DNA from: Actinomycetota bacterium
GTDB taxonomy: Bacteria; Actinomycetota; Thermoleophilia; Gaiellales; Gaiellaceae
Reading direction: 5' to 3'
Assembly (NCBI GenBank): GCA_004366385.1
Contig: ML178785.1
Coordinates: 1-64,000 of the forward strand
Length of the DNA: 64,000 nucleotides
Part shown: positions 16,619 through 25,125 of the stretch, in pieces
How positions within the stretch are numbered: position 1 is the stretch's first letter
Layout of the letters: each line of letters starts with the position of its first letter
Program-made: the position numbers and the translations under genes
Notes under the pieces: model-generated
The model's input: only the letters and a program-made list of their open reading frames with translations
The model's database searches: none
Told to the model about the DNA's origin: nothing

Positions 16619-18385
16619 TCAGTCCCAGCGCCGCGACAGCCGGAACGCGGCGTTGATGAGCCCGACGTGGGAGTACGTCTGCGGGAAGTTGCCGGACTGC
16701 TCGAGGGTCTCCGGGAGGATGTCCTCGGAGTAGAGGCCGAGGCCGTTCGAGAGGGAGAGCAGGTGCTCGAAGAGCTCGCGCGCCTCGTCCGTGCGGCCGA
16801 TGATGGCGAGCGCCTCGACGAGCCAGAAGGTGCAGACGAGGAACGCCGCCTCCATGTGCCCGAAGTCGTCGCGGGTCGCGTAGCGCCTGAGCAGCCCGTG
16901 GCCGCCGTCGACCGCGAGCGCCTCGCGGATCGCGTCCACGTGCGAGGCGGCGCGCGTCTCGTCGTCCCCGAAGTAGCCCACGTGCACGGCGAGCAGGTTC
17001 ACGGCGTCGAGCTGCGGCTCGCCGGCGACCTGCGTGAGCGCGCCGACCTCGTCGTCCCAGCACTGCCTCTCCAGCAGCTCCGCCGCCCGCCGCTCGACGT
17101 CCCGCGCGCGCTCGGCGAGCTCCTCCGCGCCGAGAGCCTCCGCCACCTCGACCGCCCGCCGCGCGCCCGCCCAGTGCATCAGCACCGTGAAGGTGTGCAG
17201 GCGCGTGCGCTCGCGGAACTCCCACGGGCCCGCGTCCGGCTCGTCGAGCCGCGCGTCGATCTGCGAGACGAGCCCCTCGACCGTGTCCAGCGCCGTCCGG
17301 GGCGGCACCGAGCCGACGAACCGCTGATCCAGAAACAAGCGAGAGATCGCGAGCACCATCTCGCCGTAGACGTCGTTCTGGACGTGCTCAAACGCCTGGT
17401 TGCCGACGCGCACCGGCTGCTCGCCGCGGAAGCCCTCCAGGTGGTCGAGCTCGCGCTCCGGCGCTTCCGGGCTGCCGTTCAGGCGGTACGCGGGCTGGAG
17501 CACGCCCTCGTTCTCCTCCGCGAGGTTGCGCAGGTACTCGAGGAAGCGCTCCATCTCGTCCGAGTGGCCGAGGCGCTCGAGCGCGTCGAGCGTGAAGTAG
17601 GCGTCGCGGAGCCAGCAGTAGCGGTAGTCCCAGTTGCGGCCCGACCCCGGGTGCTCGGGGAGGCTCGTCGTCGTCGCCGCGAGCAGCGCGCCCGTGTCCT
17701 CGTACTGGTGCAGCTTGAGGACGAGTGCCGAGCGGATGACCTCGGCCTGGTAGTCGCGCGGGATCCGCGTCTCCTTCACCCACCGGCGCCAGTAGTCGAG
17801 CGTGCGCTCGAGGAAGCGCTCGGCCGTCTCCTCCAGCCCCGCCTCCAGCGGCTGCCCCCACGTGAGCACCAGGTGGCGGTCGCGCTCGACGAGGAACGGC
17901 CGCTCGTCCTCGACGTACGCGAGCGGCACGTTGGTCGTCAGCCGCACCGGCGCGGGAAAGCCGCGGTACTCGACGTGGTTCGACGCGGCCCAGCTCGTCG
18001 GCTCGAGCAGGCCGTAGTCGTAGACGGGCCGGCAGCGGACGACGGCGCGCGGCTCGCCCGAGAGCGGGCGCACGACGCGCACGAGCATGGGCGGCTTGAA
18101 GAAGCGGTCGTAGAGGAAGAAGCGCGGCGCGAAGTCGTACACCTCGAACACGCCGCTCGGGCCGGAGAAGACCGTCCGCAGGACGTTCGTGTTCTCGACG
18201 TAGTCCTGGCGCACCTCGGTCGCGTCGACGCCCTCGATCGCGAACGCGCCGCCCTGCTCCCGGTCGAGGAGCGATCCGAACACGAAGCTCGAGTCGGGCC
18301 GCGGCCAGCACATCCACTCCACGGAGCCGTCCTTGACGAGCGCGCTGAACGAGCAGTTCCCGATGATCCCGAAGCCGCGGAGCAT
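16619..18385 (-). CDS. GH15 family glycoside hydrolase (trehalase/glucoamylase type)
   Basis: 588 aa cytoplasmic GH15. Family blocks: FGIIGNCSFSALV...VEWMCWPRPDS at the N-terminus, GSGRNWDYRYCWLRDAYFTLDAL in the (alpha/alpha)6 barrel, ENEGVLQPAYRLNG near the catalytic region, HMEAAFLVCTFWLVEAL, and FPQTYSHVGLINAAF at the end. Actinobacterial members include trehalases. Its divergent placement 49 nt from otsA-otsB supports trehalose as substrate, though glucoamylase activity is possible. Start ATG 18385 with TACGCT (minus, 18392-18397) 6 nt upstream. Confidence 0.88.
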   Translation of the reverse strand: MLRGFGIIGNCSFSALVKDGSVEWMCWPRPDSSFVFGSLLDREQGGAFAIEGVDATEVRQDYVENTNVLRTVFSGPSGVFEVYDFAPRFFLYDRFFKPPMLVRVVRPLSGEPRAVVRCRPVYDYGLLEPTSWAASNHVEYRGFPAPVRLTTNVPLAYVEDERPFLVERDRHLVLTWGQPLEAGLEETAERFLERTLDYWRRWVKETRIPRDYQAEVIRSALVLKLHQYEDTGALLAATTTSLPEHPGSGRNWDYRYCWLRDAYFTLDALERLGHSDEMERFLEYLRNLAEENEGVLQPAYRLNGSPEAPERELDHLEGFRGEQPVRVGNQAFEHVQNDVYGEMVLAISRLFLDQRFVGSVPPRTALDTVEGLVSQIDARLDEPDAGPWEFRERTRLHTFTVLMHWAGARRAVEVAEALGAEELAERARDVERRAAELLERQCWDDEVGALTQVAGEPQLDAVNLLAVHVGYFGDDETRAASHVDAIREALAVDGGHGLLRRYATRDDFGHMEAAFLVCTFWLVEALAIIGRTDEARELFEHLLSLSNGLGLYSEDILPETLEQSGNFPQTYSHVGLINAAFRLSRRWD

Positions 18386-18434
18386 CGCCGAAGCGTAGGT
18401 TGTATCCACCAGGGAGCGCAGCCCGAACGGAGGA

Positions 18435-20708
18435 ATGCTGCCGAGCCGCACCCGACAGCACCCACTCGTCATCGCGAGCAACCGCCTGCCGGTGCGGTTC
18501 AGGGTCGACCGCGACCGGATCGAGGTGCGCCCCTCGGCCGGGGGGCTCGCGACGGCGCTCGGGGCCGTCCGCGGCGACGCGCTCTGGATCGGCTGGCCGG
18601 GCACGGTGGTGCCCGAGCGGCTCAGAGCGGACGCGACGAAGCGTCTCGCGAAGGGCAACTTCGTCCCCGTGTTCCTGTCCGCGAACGAGGAGCAGGACTT
18701 CTACAACCGCGTCTGCAACGACACGCTCTGGCCGCTCCTGCACTACTTCGGCGACCGGCTCCGGATCACGCCCGAGGCGTGGCAGCGGTACGTGAACGTG
18801 AACGAGCGCTTCGCGGACGCGATCCTCGAGCACTCGGGGCCGGACTCGCGCGTGTGGGTGCACGACTTCCACCTCATGCTCGTGCCCGCGATGCTGCGCC
18901 GCCGAGCGCCGAACCTCTCGATCGGCTTCTTCCTGCACACGCCGTTCCCGTCCTCCGAGGTGTACCGGCTCCTGCCCGCTCGCGAGGAGGTGCTGCGCGG
19001 CCTCCTCGGAGCCGACTACGTGAGCTTCCACGTCGGCGACTACGCGCGGCACTTCCGCTCGTCGTGCCTGCGCATCCTCGGCCTCGACTCGCAGCCGGAC
19101 GCGATCGAGGTCGACGGGCGCCGGGTCGGCATCGGCGTCGACCCGATCGGGATCGACACCGCGGGGTTTCACGAGGTGCTCGCGGACCCGGAGACCGCGC
19201 GGCTCGTGACGCAGCTCGAGGAGCAGTACGCGGGCCGCAAGCTCGTGCTCGGCGTCGAGCGGCTCGACTACACGAAGGGGATCCCGCAGAAGCTGCTCGC
19301 CTTCGAGCGGCTGCTCGAGCGCGACCCGGCGAAGGCGCAGACGGTGACGATGCTCCAGGTGCTCGTCCCCTCGCGACTCGAGAGCCCGGAGTACGTGCAG
19401 CAGCGCGACGAGATCGAGCTCCTCATCGCGAGGATCAACGGGCGCTTCGGGCAGCCGGGCCAGACTCCGGTCGAGTACCTGCACCGCGATATCTCGAAGC
19501 AGGGGCTCGTCGCGCTGTACCGGCGGGCGGACGTGATGATGGTCACGCCGCTCCGCGACGGGATGAACCTCGTCGCGCAGGAGTTCGTGCTCTGCCAGGC
19601 GGCGCCCGGGCCGCCGAGCCGCTGGCGCGGGTCGCTCCTCCTCTCCGAGCTCGCCGGGTCGGCGCAGGTGCTCCCCGGCGCGATGCTCGTGAACCCGTGG
19701 AACGCGGACGGCGTGGTCGAGCGGCTGGAAGCGGCTCTCGAGCTGGACGTCAGCGAGCGGCGCCGGCGGCTGGAGACGATGGCGAAACGCGTGGAGGCGC
19801 TCGACTCGAAGCGCTGGGCAGACGGGTTTCTGACGCGGCTCGGCAGGTTCTCGCGCCGCGACCGCCGCCGCAAGCCTCCGCCCGAGGTCGAGGGCGAGGT
19901 CAGGGAGCGGCTGCTGCGGCGGTTCGCGCGCGCCCGTTCCCGCTCGATCCTGCTCGACTACGACGGGACGCTCCGCGAGCTCGAGCCGCATCCCGACCTC
20001 GCAATCCCGACGCGCGAGATCCGCGCGCTCCTGCGGCAGCTCGCCGCGCTTCCCGACACGGACGTGCACATCGTCTCCGGCCGCCGCCGCCGGAACCTCG
20101 AGCAGTGGCTCGGGGCGCTCCCGATCCACCTCTGCGCCGAGCACGGCTACCTCGCGCGCGAGCCGGGCGGCGAGTGGCAGACGCTCCTCGACCTCGACCT
20201 CACCTGGATGCGGCCGATCGAGCGGATGCTGCGGCGGGTGGCGGCCGACGTGCCCGGCGCCCACGTCGAGCGGAAGTCGTGCAGCGTCGCCTGGCACTAC
20301 CGCGAGGCGGAGCCCGAGTACGGCTCGTGGCGCGCCCGGGAGCTCCTCAACGACCTCGGCCAGCATCTCGCCGGCGCGCCGGCCGAGATCCTCCAGGGCC
20401 ACCGCGTGATCGAGGTGCGCGCGCGCGGCGTCGACAAGGGCGTGTACGTGCGGCACGTCTTCCCGGACGGGAAGGAGCCCACACACTTCGTGATCGGCCT
20501 CGGCGACGACCGCACCGACCACGACCTGCTGGACGCGCTGCCGTCAGGCTCGATCGCGGGGCACGTGGGCGGGCTGCTTCCGAGCACCCGGGCGGGCGGC
20601 GGCGCCCGCGACCACGTCCACGTCCTGGGCCCGGGCGAGGTGCGTGAGCTGCTGCGCGACCTGGCGGCAGCGGTCACCGAGCCCACGGCTGCGCGCGCGA
20701 CGTCCTAG
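18435..20708 (+). CDS. otsAB: Fused trehalose-6-phosphate synthase / phosphatase
   Basis: 757 aa. The N-terminal GT20 domain (residues 1 to about 470) makes trehalose-6-phosphate from UDP-glucose and glucose-6-phosphate: VIASNRLPVRF, GGLATAL, VWVHDFHLMLVP, LGVERLDYTKGI, PLRDGMNLVAQEF. The C-terminal HAD phosphatase (about 500-750) has the nucleophile motif LLDYDGTL near residue 507, VSGRR and IGLGDDRTDHD. One polypeptide therefore makes free trehalose, which is unusual since most bacteria carry separate otsA and otsB. GGAGGA just before ATG 18435 is a clear Shine-Dalgarno. Confidence 0.94.
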   Translation: MLPSRTRQHPLVIASNRLPVRFRVDRDRIEVRPSAGGLATALGAVRGDALWIGWPGTVVPERLRADATKRLAKGNFVPVFLSANEEQDFYNRVCNDTLWPLLHYFGDRLRITPEAWQRYVNVNERFADAILEHSGPDSRVWVHDFHLMLVPAMLRRRAPNLSIGFFLHTPFPSSEVYRLLPAREEVLRGLLGADYVSFHVGDYARHFRSSCLRILGLDSQPDAIEVDGRRVGIGVDPIGIDTAGFHEVLADPETARLVTQLEEQYAGRKLVLGVERLDYTKGIPQKLLAFERLLERDPAKAQTVTMLQVLVPSRLESPEYVQQRDEIELLIARINGRFGQPGQTPVEYLHRDISKQGLVALYRRADVMMVTPLRDGMNLVAQEFVLCQAAPGPPSRWRGSLLLSELAGSAQVLPGAMLVNPWNADGVVERLEAALELDVSERRRRLETMAKRVEALDSKRWADGFLTRLGRFSRRDRRRKPPPEVEGEVRERLLRRFARARSRSILLDYDGTLRELEPHPDLAIPTREIRALLRQLAALPDTDVHIVSGRRRRNLEQWLGALPIHLCAEHGYLAREPGGEWQTLLDLDLTWMRPIERMLRRVAADVPGAHVERKSCSVAWHYREAEPEYGSWRARELLNDLGQHLAGAPAEILQGHRVIEVRARGVDKGVYVRHVFPDGKEPTHFVIGLGDDRTDHDLLDALPSGSIAGHVGGLLPSTRAGGGARDHVHVLGPGEVRELLRDLAAAVTEPTAARATS

Positions 20709-20723
20709 AGCGGCGCGCGCGAC

Positions 20724-20744
20724 CTTGTGGCTCAGAGCCACAAG
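20724..20744. repeat. Dispersed palindrome, copy 3
   Basis: The TTGTGGCTC arm and its complement around A at 20734, extended one base pair each side to 10-bp arms. It begins 16 nt after the otsAB stop, in the 160-nt gap between convergent otsAB and panE. Copy 4 follows 66 nt later. Confidence 0.95.
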
Positions 20745-20810
20745 CTGCATCTGTCGGATCGCACCGAGCCGGAGATGTCCCGACCACGTCGCGGGCGGGC
20801 GAGAGACACG

Positions 20811-20829
20811 TTGTGGCTCAGAGCCACAA
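20811..20829. repeat. Dispersed palindrome, copy 4
   Basis: Exact TTGTGGCTCAGAGCCACAA around A at 20820. It lies 40 nt before the panE stop. With copy 3 this gives two same-orientation palindromes in one convergent gap; the 66 nt between them shows no gene. Confidence 0.95.
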
Positions 20830-20868
20830 AGTCGGTTCAGGATCGCGTGGCGACTCGTCGGGTCGCGG

Positions 20869-21744
20869 TCATCCGGTGTCGTGCGCGATCAGCTCGACGA
20901 GCTCCTGCGTCGCCGGGGCGGCGATCCCGTGGCGCTCGGCGGCTCGGAGGACGCCGCCGCCGATCGCGTCGAGCTCGAGCGGGAGCCCTGCGGCGCGATC
21001 CTTCTGCATCGAGCTGCGAAGATCGCCGGCCGCCTCGCACGCGGCGAGCGCGCGGTCGACGTCGAACTCGACTCCCTCCGCGGCCGCGATTGCGGCGACC
21101 TCGCGCATGCACGACTCGATGCGCCGTCGCCAGACGGGGTCGCTCATGACCGCGGAGAGCGGGGCCTGGAGCGCGGTCGTCGTGAGCGCCACCGGCCCGA
21201 GGGTTGCGAGCTTGCGCCACAGGATCGCCGCCTCGCTCGCGCCGACCGCGCACGAGAGGCCCGCGTGCTCGAGCTCCGCGCGAATCGGCTCGGCTCGTGC
21301 GTGCGGCGCGAGCTCGACGTGTGCGAACGCGCTCCGCTGGGCGATCCGGCCGACGTCGACGCGCTCGGACTCCACGTAGACGACGCCCGGGAGCACGGCG
21401 TCGTCGCCGAACCTCGCGCGCAGCAGCGCGACGTGCTCGATCCCGTTCAGCAGCGGCACCAACATCGCCTCGCCGATGCGCTCCGGCGGAACGAGCGCGA
21501 GCGCGGCCTCGAGCTGGGTCGCCTTCGGCGTGACCCAGATCACGTCGACTGCATCGCCCAGCACGGTGGCCGCGGGCACCTCCACCTCGAAGTCGCCGAG
21601 CACCTCGCTCTCCACGCGAAGCCGGCCGTCGAAGCGCGCGTGCGACTCCGGCCGGAGCAGGAGCACGACGTCGTGCCCGTCGCGCGCGAGCGCCGCACCG
21701 AGCAGCCCGCCGACGCCGCCGGCTCCGAGGACCGCGTGCCGCAT
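20869..21744 (-). CDS. panE: 2-dehydropantoate 2-reductase family protein
   Basis: 291 aa ApbA/PanE fold. The N-terminal Rossmann motif GAGGVGGLLGAALARDGHDV binds NADPH. VTPKATQLEAAL and PLLNGIEHVALLRARFG match the family, and the C-terminal helical domain contains the substrate region (ALTTTALQAPLSAVM; SSMQKDRAAGLPLELDAIGGGV). Predicted to reduce ketopantoate to pantoate for coenzyme A; paralogs with other 2-keto acids exist, so the exact substrate is inferred. Its ATG (21744) abuts the stop of the upstream add gene with no gap, so the two are one transcript. Confidence 0.85.
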   Translation of the reverse strand: MRHAVLGAGGVGGLLGAALARDGHDVVLLLRPESHARFDGRLRVESEVLGDFEVEVPAATVLGDAVDVIWVTPKATQLEAALALVPPERIGEAMLVPLLNGIEHVALLRARFGDDAVLPGVVYVESERVDVGRIAQRSAFAHVELAPHARAEPIRAELEHAGLSCAVGASEAAILWRKLATLGPVALTTTALQAPLSAVMSDPVWRRRIESCMREVAAIAAAEGVEFDVDRALAACEAAGDLRSSMQKDRAAGLPLELDAIGGGVLRAAERHGIAAPATQELVELIAHDTG

Positions 21745-22755
21745 CTACGCGGCGACGGCGGTGCGCCGCCGGAACGCGGCCGCGTGGCCGCGCGCGTTCG
21801 CCTCGCGCAGCTCGTCCTCGTCCAGGGCGCCGATCCGCTGCAGGAGGTCGAGCTCGTCCCGGAGGTGCGTCCGCATCATCTCCGGCCCGTCCGTGGCGAT
21901 CGTGAACGCGACGCCGTGCTCGACGAAGCGGCGGAACGTCTCGCGCACGGCGTCCTCGTGCGGGAGCGCCTTCGTGAGCAGGTTCGAGGTCGGGCAGATC
22001 TCGAGGACCGTGCCGAGCTCTGCGAGGGCGCGCATCAGCTCCGGGTCGCCGGCGGCGAGGATGCCGTGGCCGATCCGCTCGGGCCGGAGGTGCTCGACGA
22101 CCTCGGCAATCTCCTCGCGGCCCATGTCGCCGCCCTCCTCGCCGACGTGGATCGTCACGCCGAGACCCGCCTCGCGCGCGGTCTCGATCAGCGGCACGAG
22201 CTGCGTGTAGTCGTAGCGCCCGCCACCCGGCCGCGGCCCGGCGATGTCGACGCCGACGATCCCGCGGCTCGACCAGCGGATCGCCTTCTCCACGATGATC
22301 TCGTTCAGCCGCCGGTCGAACGTGCGGTCCATCATCAGGATCAGGCTCGCGCGCACCTGCGGGTACTCGAGGCTGGCACGGTCGAGCCCGCGGATAGCGG
22401 CCAGGATGATGTGGTCGAGGTCGCGCTCGCCGCCGCGGTTCCGTTTCATCGGGTTGAAGCGGAGCTCGAGCGTCGTGATCCCCTGCGAGCGGTACGCGCC
22501 GCCGATCGCCGCGTGCACCGAGCGCTCGACGGCGAGCGGGGAGGACTGGATGAGCTCGGTCCAGTGGTAGATGGCGTCGAGCGCGTCCAGGCTCTCGACG
22601 CCCTTCGGGTCCGAGACCGTGACGAGCGCGTCGAACGCCCAGTAGTCCTTCACCGGCAGCGCGATCCCCTGCTCGTGCGCGAGGCTCCAGAGGATGTCGG
22701 AGGCGACGGAGCCTCCGAGGTGGGTGTGGAGCTCGGCGAGACCTTCGTCTCTCAC
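21745..22755 (-). CDS. add: Adenosine deaminase family protein
   Basis: 336 aa. Zn ligands HTHLGG (residues 10-15), the His in VTIHVGEEGG with the adjacent catalytic Glu, the second His in RIGHG, and a metal Asp in FTIATDGPEM. CPTSNLLT also fits. It deaminates adenosine or a related 6-aminopurine nucleoside, which fits a purine-rich window. The usual DDP at the Zn Asp is DGP here, so the substrate may differ. Start GTG 22755, with TAGACT (minus, 22765-22770) 9 nt upstream overlapping by 2 bp the -10 of the divergent gene. Confidence 0.86.
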   Translation of the reverse strand: MRDEGLAELHTHLGGSVASDILWSLAHEQGIALPVKDYWAFDALVTVSDPKGVESLDALDAIYHWTELIQSSPLAVERSVHAAIGGAYRSQGITTLELRFNPMKRNRGGERDLDHIILAAIRGLDRASLEYPQVRASLILMMDRTFDRRLNEIIVEKAIRWSSRGIVGVDIAGPRPGGGRYDYTQLVPLIETAREAGLGVTIHVGEEGGDMGREEIAEVVEHLRPERIGHGILAAGDPELMRALAELGTVLEICPTSNLLTKALPHEDAVRETFRRFVEHGVAFTIATDGPEMMRTHLRDELDLLQRIGALDEDELREANARGHAAAFRRRTAVAA

Positions 22756-22781
22756 GTTCGCGCGAGTCTAGTGTTGGGCCG

Positions 22782-23228
22782 GTGAGTGTCAACCGCCTGG
22801 CGGTGAAGGCGACGAACCACTGCCTCACCGGCTGCGGGATCGGCGAGGTGCTCGGGCTGGTGCTCGCGACGTGGTGGGGCTGGGGCGACGCGGCCTCGAT
22901 CGCGCTCGCCGTCGCGCTCGCGTTCTTCTTCGGCTACCTGCTCACCTTGATTCCGCTCTTCCGTGCGGGCACCGCGGTGCGCGCCGCGCTCGGGATCGCG
23001 CTCGCGGCCGACACGCTCTCGATCACGACGATGGAGATCACCGACAACGCGATCCTGCTCCTGTGGCCGGGCGCGATGGACGCAGGGCTCGGCGACCTGC
23101 TCTTCTGGGGCCCGCTCGCGATCGCGCTCGCCGTCGCGTGGGGGCCGACGTTCCTCGTCAACCGCGCGCTGATCGGCCGCGGGAAGGGCCACGCGCTCGC
23201 GCACGGCACGCACGGGCACCACGAGTAG
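22782..23228 (+). CDS. DUF4396-like four-helix membrane protein
   Basis: 148 aa, four hydrophobic segments. Typical motifs are ATNHCLTGCGIGEVLGLVLA near the N-terminus and MEITDNAILLLWPGAMDAGLGDLLFWGPLA, with conserved His, Cys and acidic residues in membrane helices; the tail HGTHGHHE is His-rich. The biochemical role of the family is unknown, though the buried His/Cys/Glu could bind metal. Start GTG 22782 with TAGTGT (22769-22774) 7 nt upstream. Confidence 0.8.
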   Translation: MSVNRLAVKATNHCLTGCGIGEVLGLVLATWWGWGDAASIALAVALAFFFGYLLTLIPLFRAGTAVRAALGIALAADTLSITTMEITDNAILLLWPGAMDAGLGDLLFWGPLAIALAVAWGPTFLVNRALIGRGKGHALAHGTHGHHE

Positions 23229-23254
23229 GGCGAGACATCTCGGGCGACGTAGCT

Positions 23255-24079
23255 CTAGCCCGGTGGTCCTGTGGAGATCGTGAGCGTGACGACCGTGTTC
23301 AGCTCGACCTCGGTTCCTGCCCCCGGGTTCTGCGCGATCACGGTCCCCTGCGGCTCCTGGGAGGACTCGGGACGCTGTGTGTGTCTGAGCCCGAGATCCT
23401 CGAGCGCTTCCCGCGCGTCACCGGAGGTCATGCCGACGAGACCGGGCACGTCCACGGTCTCCGGCGCAGGCCGCGCGGCCACGTCGAGGACGACGGTGAC
23501 CACTGTGCGGTCGACCTCCTGTCCTGCTGCCGGCCTCTGGCGAACGACCGTTCCCCGCTCTGCGTCCGAGGCGACATCCCGCGTCTCGACCTCGAGCCCC
23601 TCCGCCTCGAGCATCTCCGTCGCGTCGTCGACGTCCATCCCGACGACGCGCACGAGGACGACGCGCTGCGGGCCGTCCGAGACGGTGAGAGTGACGACAC
23701 CGTCTTCCGGAGCCTCCTCACCCGCCGCCGGCGACTGGTCGACGACCTCGTCCACGGCGGCATCGGCGGTGAAGGTTCGCTCGACGTCGCTCTCGAGATC
23801 CTCCTCGGCGAGCCGGGCCTCGGCCTCGGTGAGCTGCAGCCCGACGACGTCCGGCACCGTCTGCTCGTCCTCGCGGATCACGAACCAGTACACCCCTGCG
23901 GCGATCAGAAGCATGAGCAGGAGCACGCCGACGGCGATCCCGAAGTCCCGATCCAGGTCCGGAGGAAAGCGCCGCCGCGGCTCCTCCGGCGGCCCGTCCG
24001 AGACGATCACGGTCTCGTCCTCGGCTGAGACCCGGCGCTCGACGACGTCCGGAGGCAGCGGTCTCTCGCGCGGGCCCAT
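23255..24079 (-). CDS. Membrane-anchored PASTA-repeat protein without kinase domain
   Basis: 274 aa. An acidic, Pro/Arg-rich cytoplasmic N-terminus (about 45 residues), one transmembrane helix (IAVGVLLLMLLIAAGVYWFV), then three PASTA repeats outside (beginning TVPDVVGLQLTEAEARL, RVVGMDVDDATEML, DVPGLVGMTSGDAREAL). PASTA domains bind peptidoglycan fragments or beta-lactams and usually follow a Ser/Thr kinase (PknB); here no kinase is fused or adjacent. It may be a cell-wall sensor or scaffold. Start ATG 24079. Confidence 0.88.
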   Translation of the reverse strand: MGPRERPLPPDVVERRVSAEDETVIVSDGPPEEPRRRFPPDLDRDFGIAVGVLLLMLLIAAGVYWFVIREDEQTVPDVVGLQLTEAEARLAEEDLESDVERTFTADAAVDEVVDQSPAAGEEAPEDGVVTLTVSDGPQRVVLVRVVGMDVDDATEMLEAEGLEVETRDVASDAERGTVVRQRPAAGQEVDRTVVTVVLDVAARPAPETVDVPGLVGMTSGDAREALEDLGLRHTQRPESSQEPQGTVIAQNPGAGTEVELNTVVTLTISTGPPG

Positions 24080-24164
24080 GCCGTCGCCATTCCCGGTGTG
24101 CCGACCCCGGAAACGCGCCCGTGCGGAAGGTGCAGCGCTCTCGGGTGCTGGAACCGCGCGCGGC

Positions 24165-25088
24165 CTACGAGCGTGCGGCGGCCCGCGGGTCCGGCAACGG
24201 TGTCAGAACCGGCTCGATCTGTGCACGGATGTGCTCGAACGCGGGCGGGAGGATCAGCTTCTCGCCCAGGTGCTCCGGGTCCTCGTCGATGCCGAAGCCG
24301 GGGCCGAGCGTCGCAATCTCGAACAGCACGCCGCTCGGCTCGCGGAAGTAGATCGAGCGGAACCAGAAGCGGTCGATGATCGGGGAGGGGCGCAGGCCGG
24401 CGGCCGCGACGCGCGCATGCCACGCGCCGTGCTCCTCCATCGTCGACGACCAGGCGACGTGGTGCACGGTGCCGGCGCCGCCGAGGCCGCGTTCCTCCGG
24501 CGACTCGTCGTACGCGTAGACGCCGCCGCGCGTGTCGCCGCGCGCCTCCCAGACGCCGTCGCCGGCCGCCGTGAAGCCGAGGATCTCCTGGAGCACGGGC
24601 CGCGAGACCTCCGGGGCGCGCGTGTACGCGCGCACGGCGTCGAAGCCCTGGAGCGCGTGCTCGGCGGGAATCTCGGGATGCTCGGCCATGAGCGGCTCGT
24701 CCTCGGCGGCCGTCACGACGAGCCGGTGCCGCAGCCCCTCGGGATCCTCGAACACGACGTCGCCGTCGCCCCGCTCCACGGCGACACCCTCGTCCGTGAG
24801 CCGCCGCTCCCAGAAGTCGAGCGACTCGGCCGAGCCCACGCGCCACTCGACGGTGTGGATCATCCCGTCGCCCGCCCGCCCGCGCGGGATCCCCGGGTAC
24901 TCGAAGAACGTGATGTCGCCGCCCGGGCTCCCGTCCTCGTCCGCGTAGAAGAGGTGGTAGACGGTCGGGTCGTCCTGGTTCACCGTCTTCTTCACGAGCC
25001 GCAGCCCGAGGATGCGCGTGTAGAAGTCGACGTTGCCCGGCGCGTCCGCCGTGATGCACGTGACGTGGTGGATGCCGTCGAGCCTCAC
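24165..25088 (-). CDS. VOC-family ring-cleaving dioxygenase-like protein (MhqO type)
   Basis: 307 aa with two vicinal-oxygen-chelate modules. The first starts GIHHVTCITADAPGNVDFYTRILGLRLVKKTVN, strongly like Bacillus MhqO/MhqA hydroquinone dioxygenases. The second begins GTVHHVAWSSTMEEH and ends FREPSGVLFEIATLGPGF. Metal ligands would be the His of HHV in each module and the Glu in FEIA. Probably cleaves hydroquinone or catechol-like rings, perhaps in quinone detoxification. Start GTG 25088; TAGGGT (minus, 25095-25100) lies 6 nt upstream. Divergent from the glycosyltransferase. Confidence 0.85.
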   Translation of the reverse strand: MRLDGIHHVTCITADAPGNVDFYTRILGLRLVKKTVNQDDPTVYHLFYADEDGSPGGDITFFEYPGIPRGRAGDGMIHTVEWRVGSAESLDFWERRLTDEGVAVERGDGDVVFEDPEGLRHRLVVTAAEDEPLMAEHPEIPAEHALQGFDAVRAYTRAPEVSRPVLQEILGFTAAGDGVWEARGDTRGGVYAYDESPEERGLGGAGTVHHVAWSSTMEEHGAWHARVAAAGLRPSPIIDRFWFRSIYFREPSGVLFEIATLGPGFGIDEDPEHLGEKLILPPAFEHIRAQIEPVLTPLPDPRAAARS

Positions 25089-25125
25089 TCCCGCACCCTA
25101 GCCGCCTGTCGTTAGGCTGCGTCTG

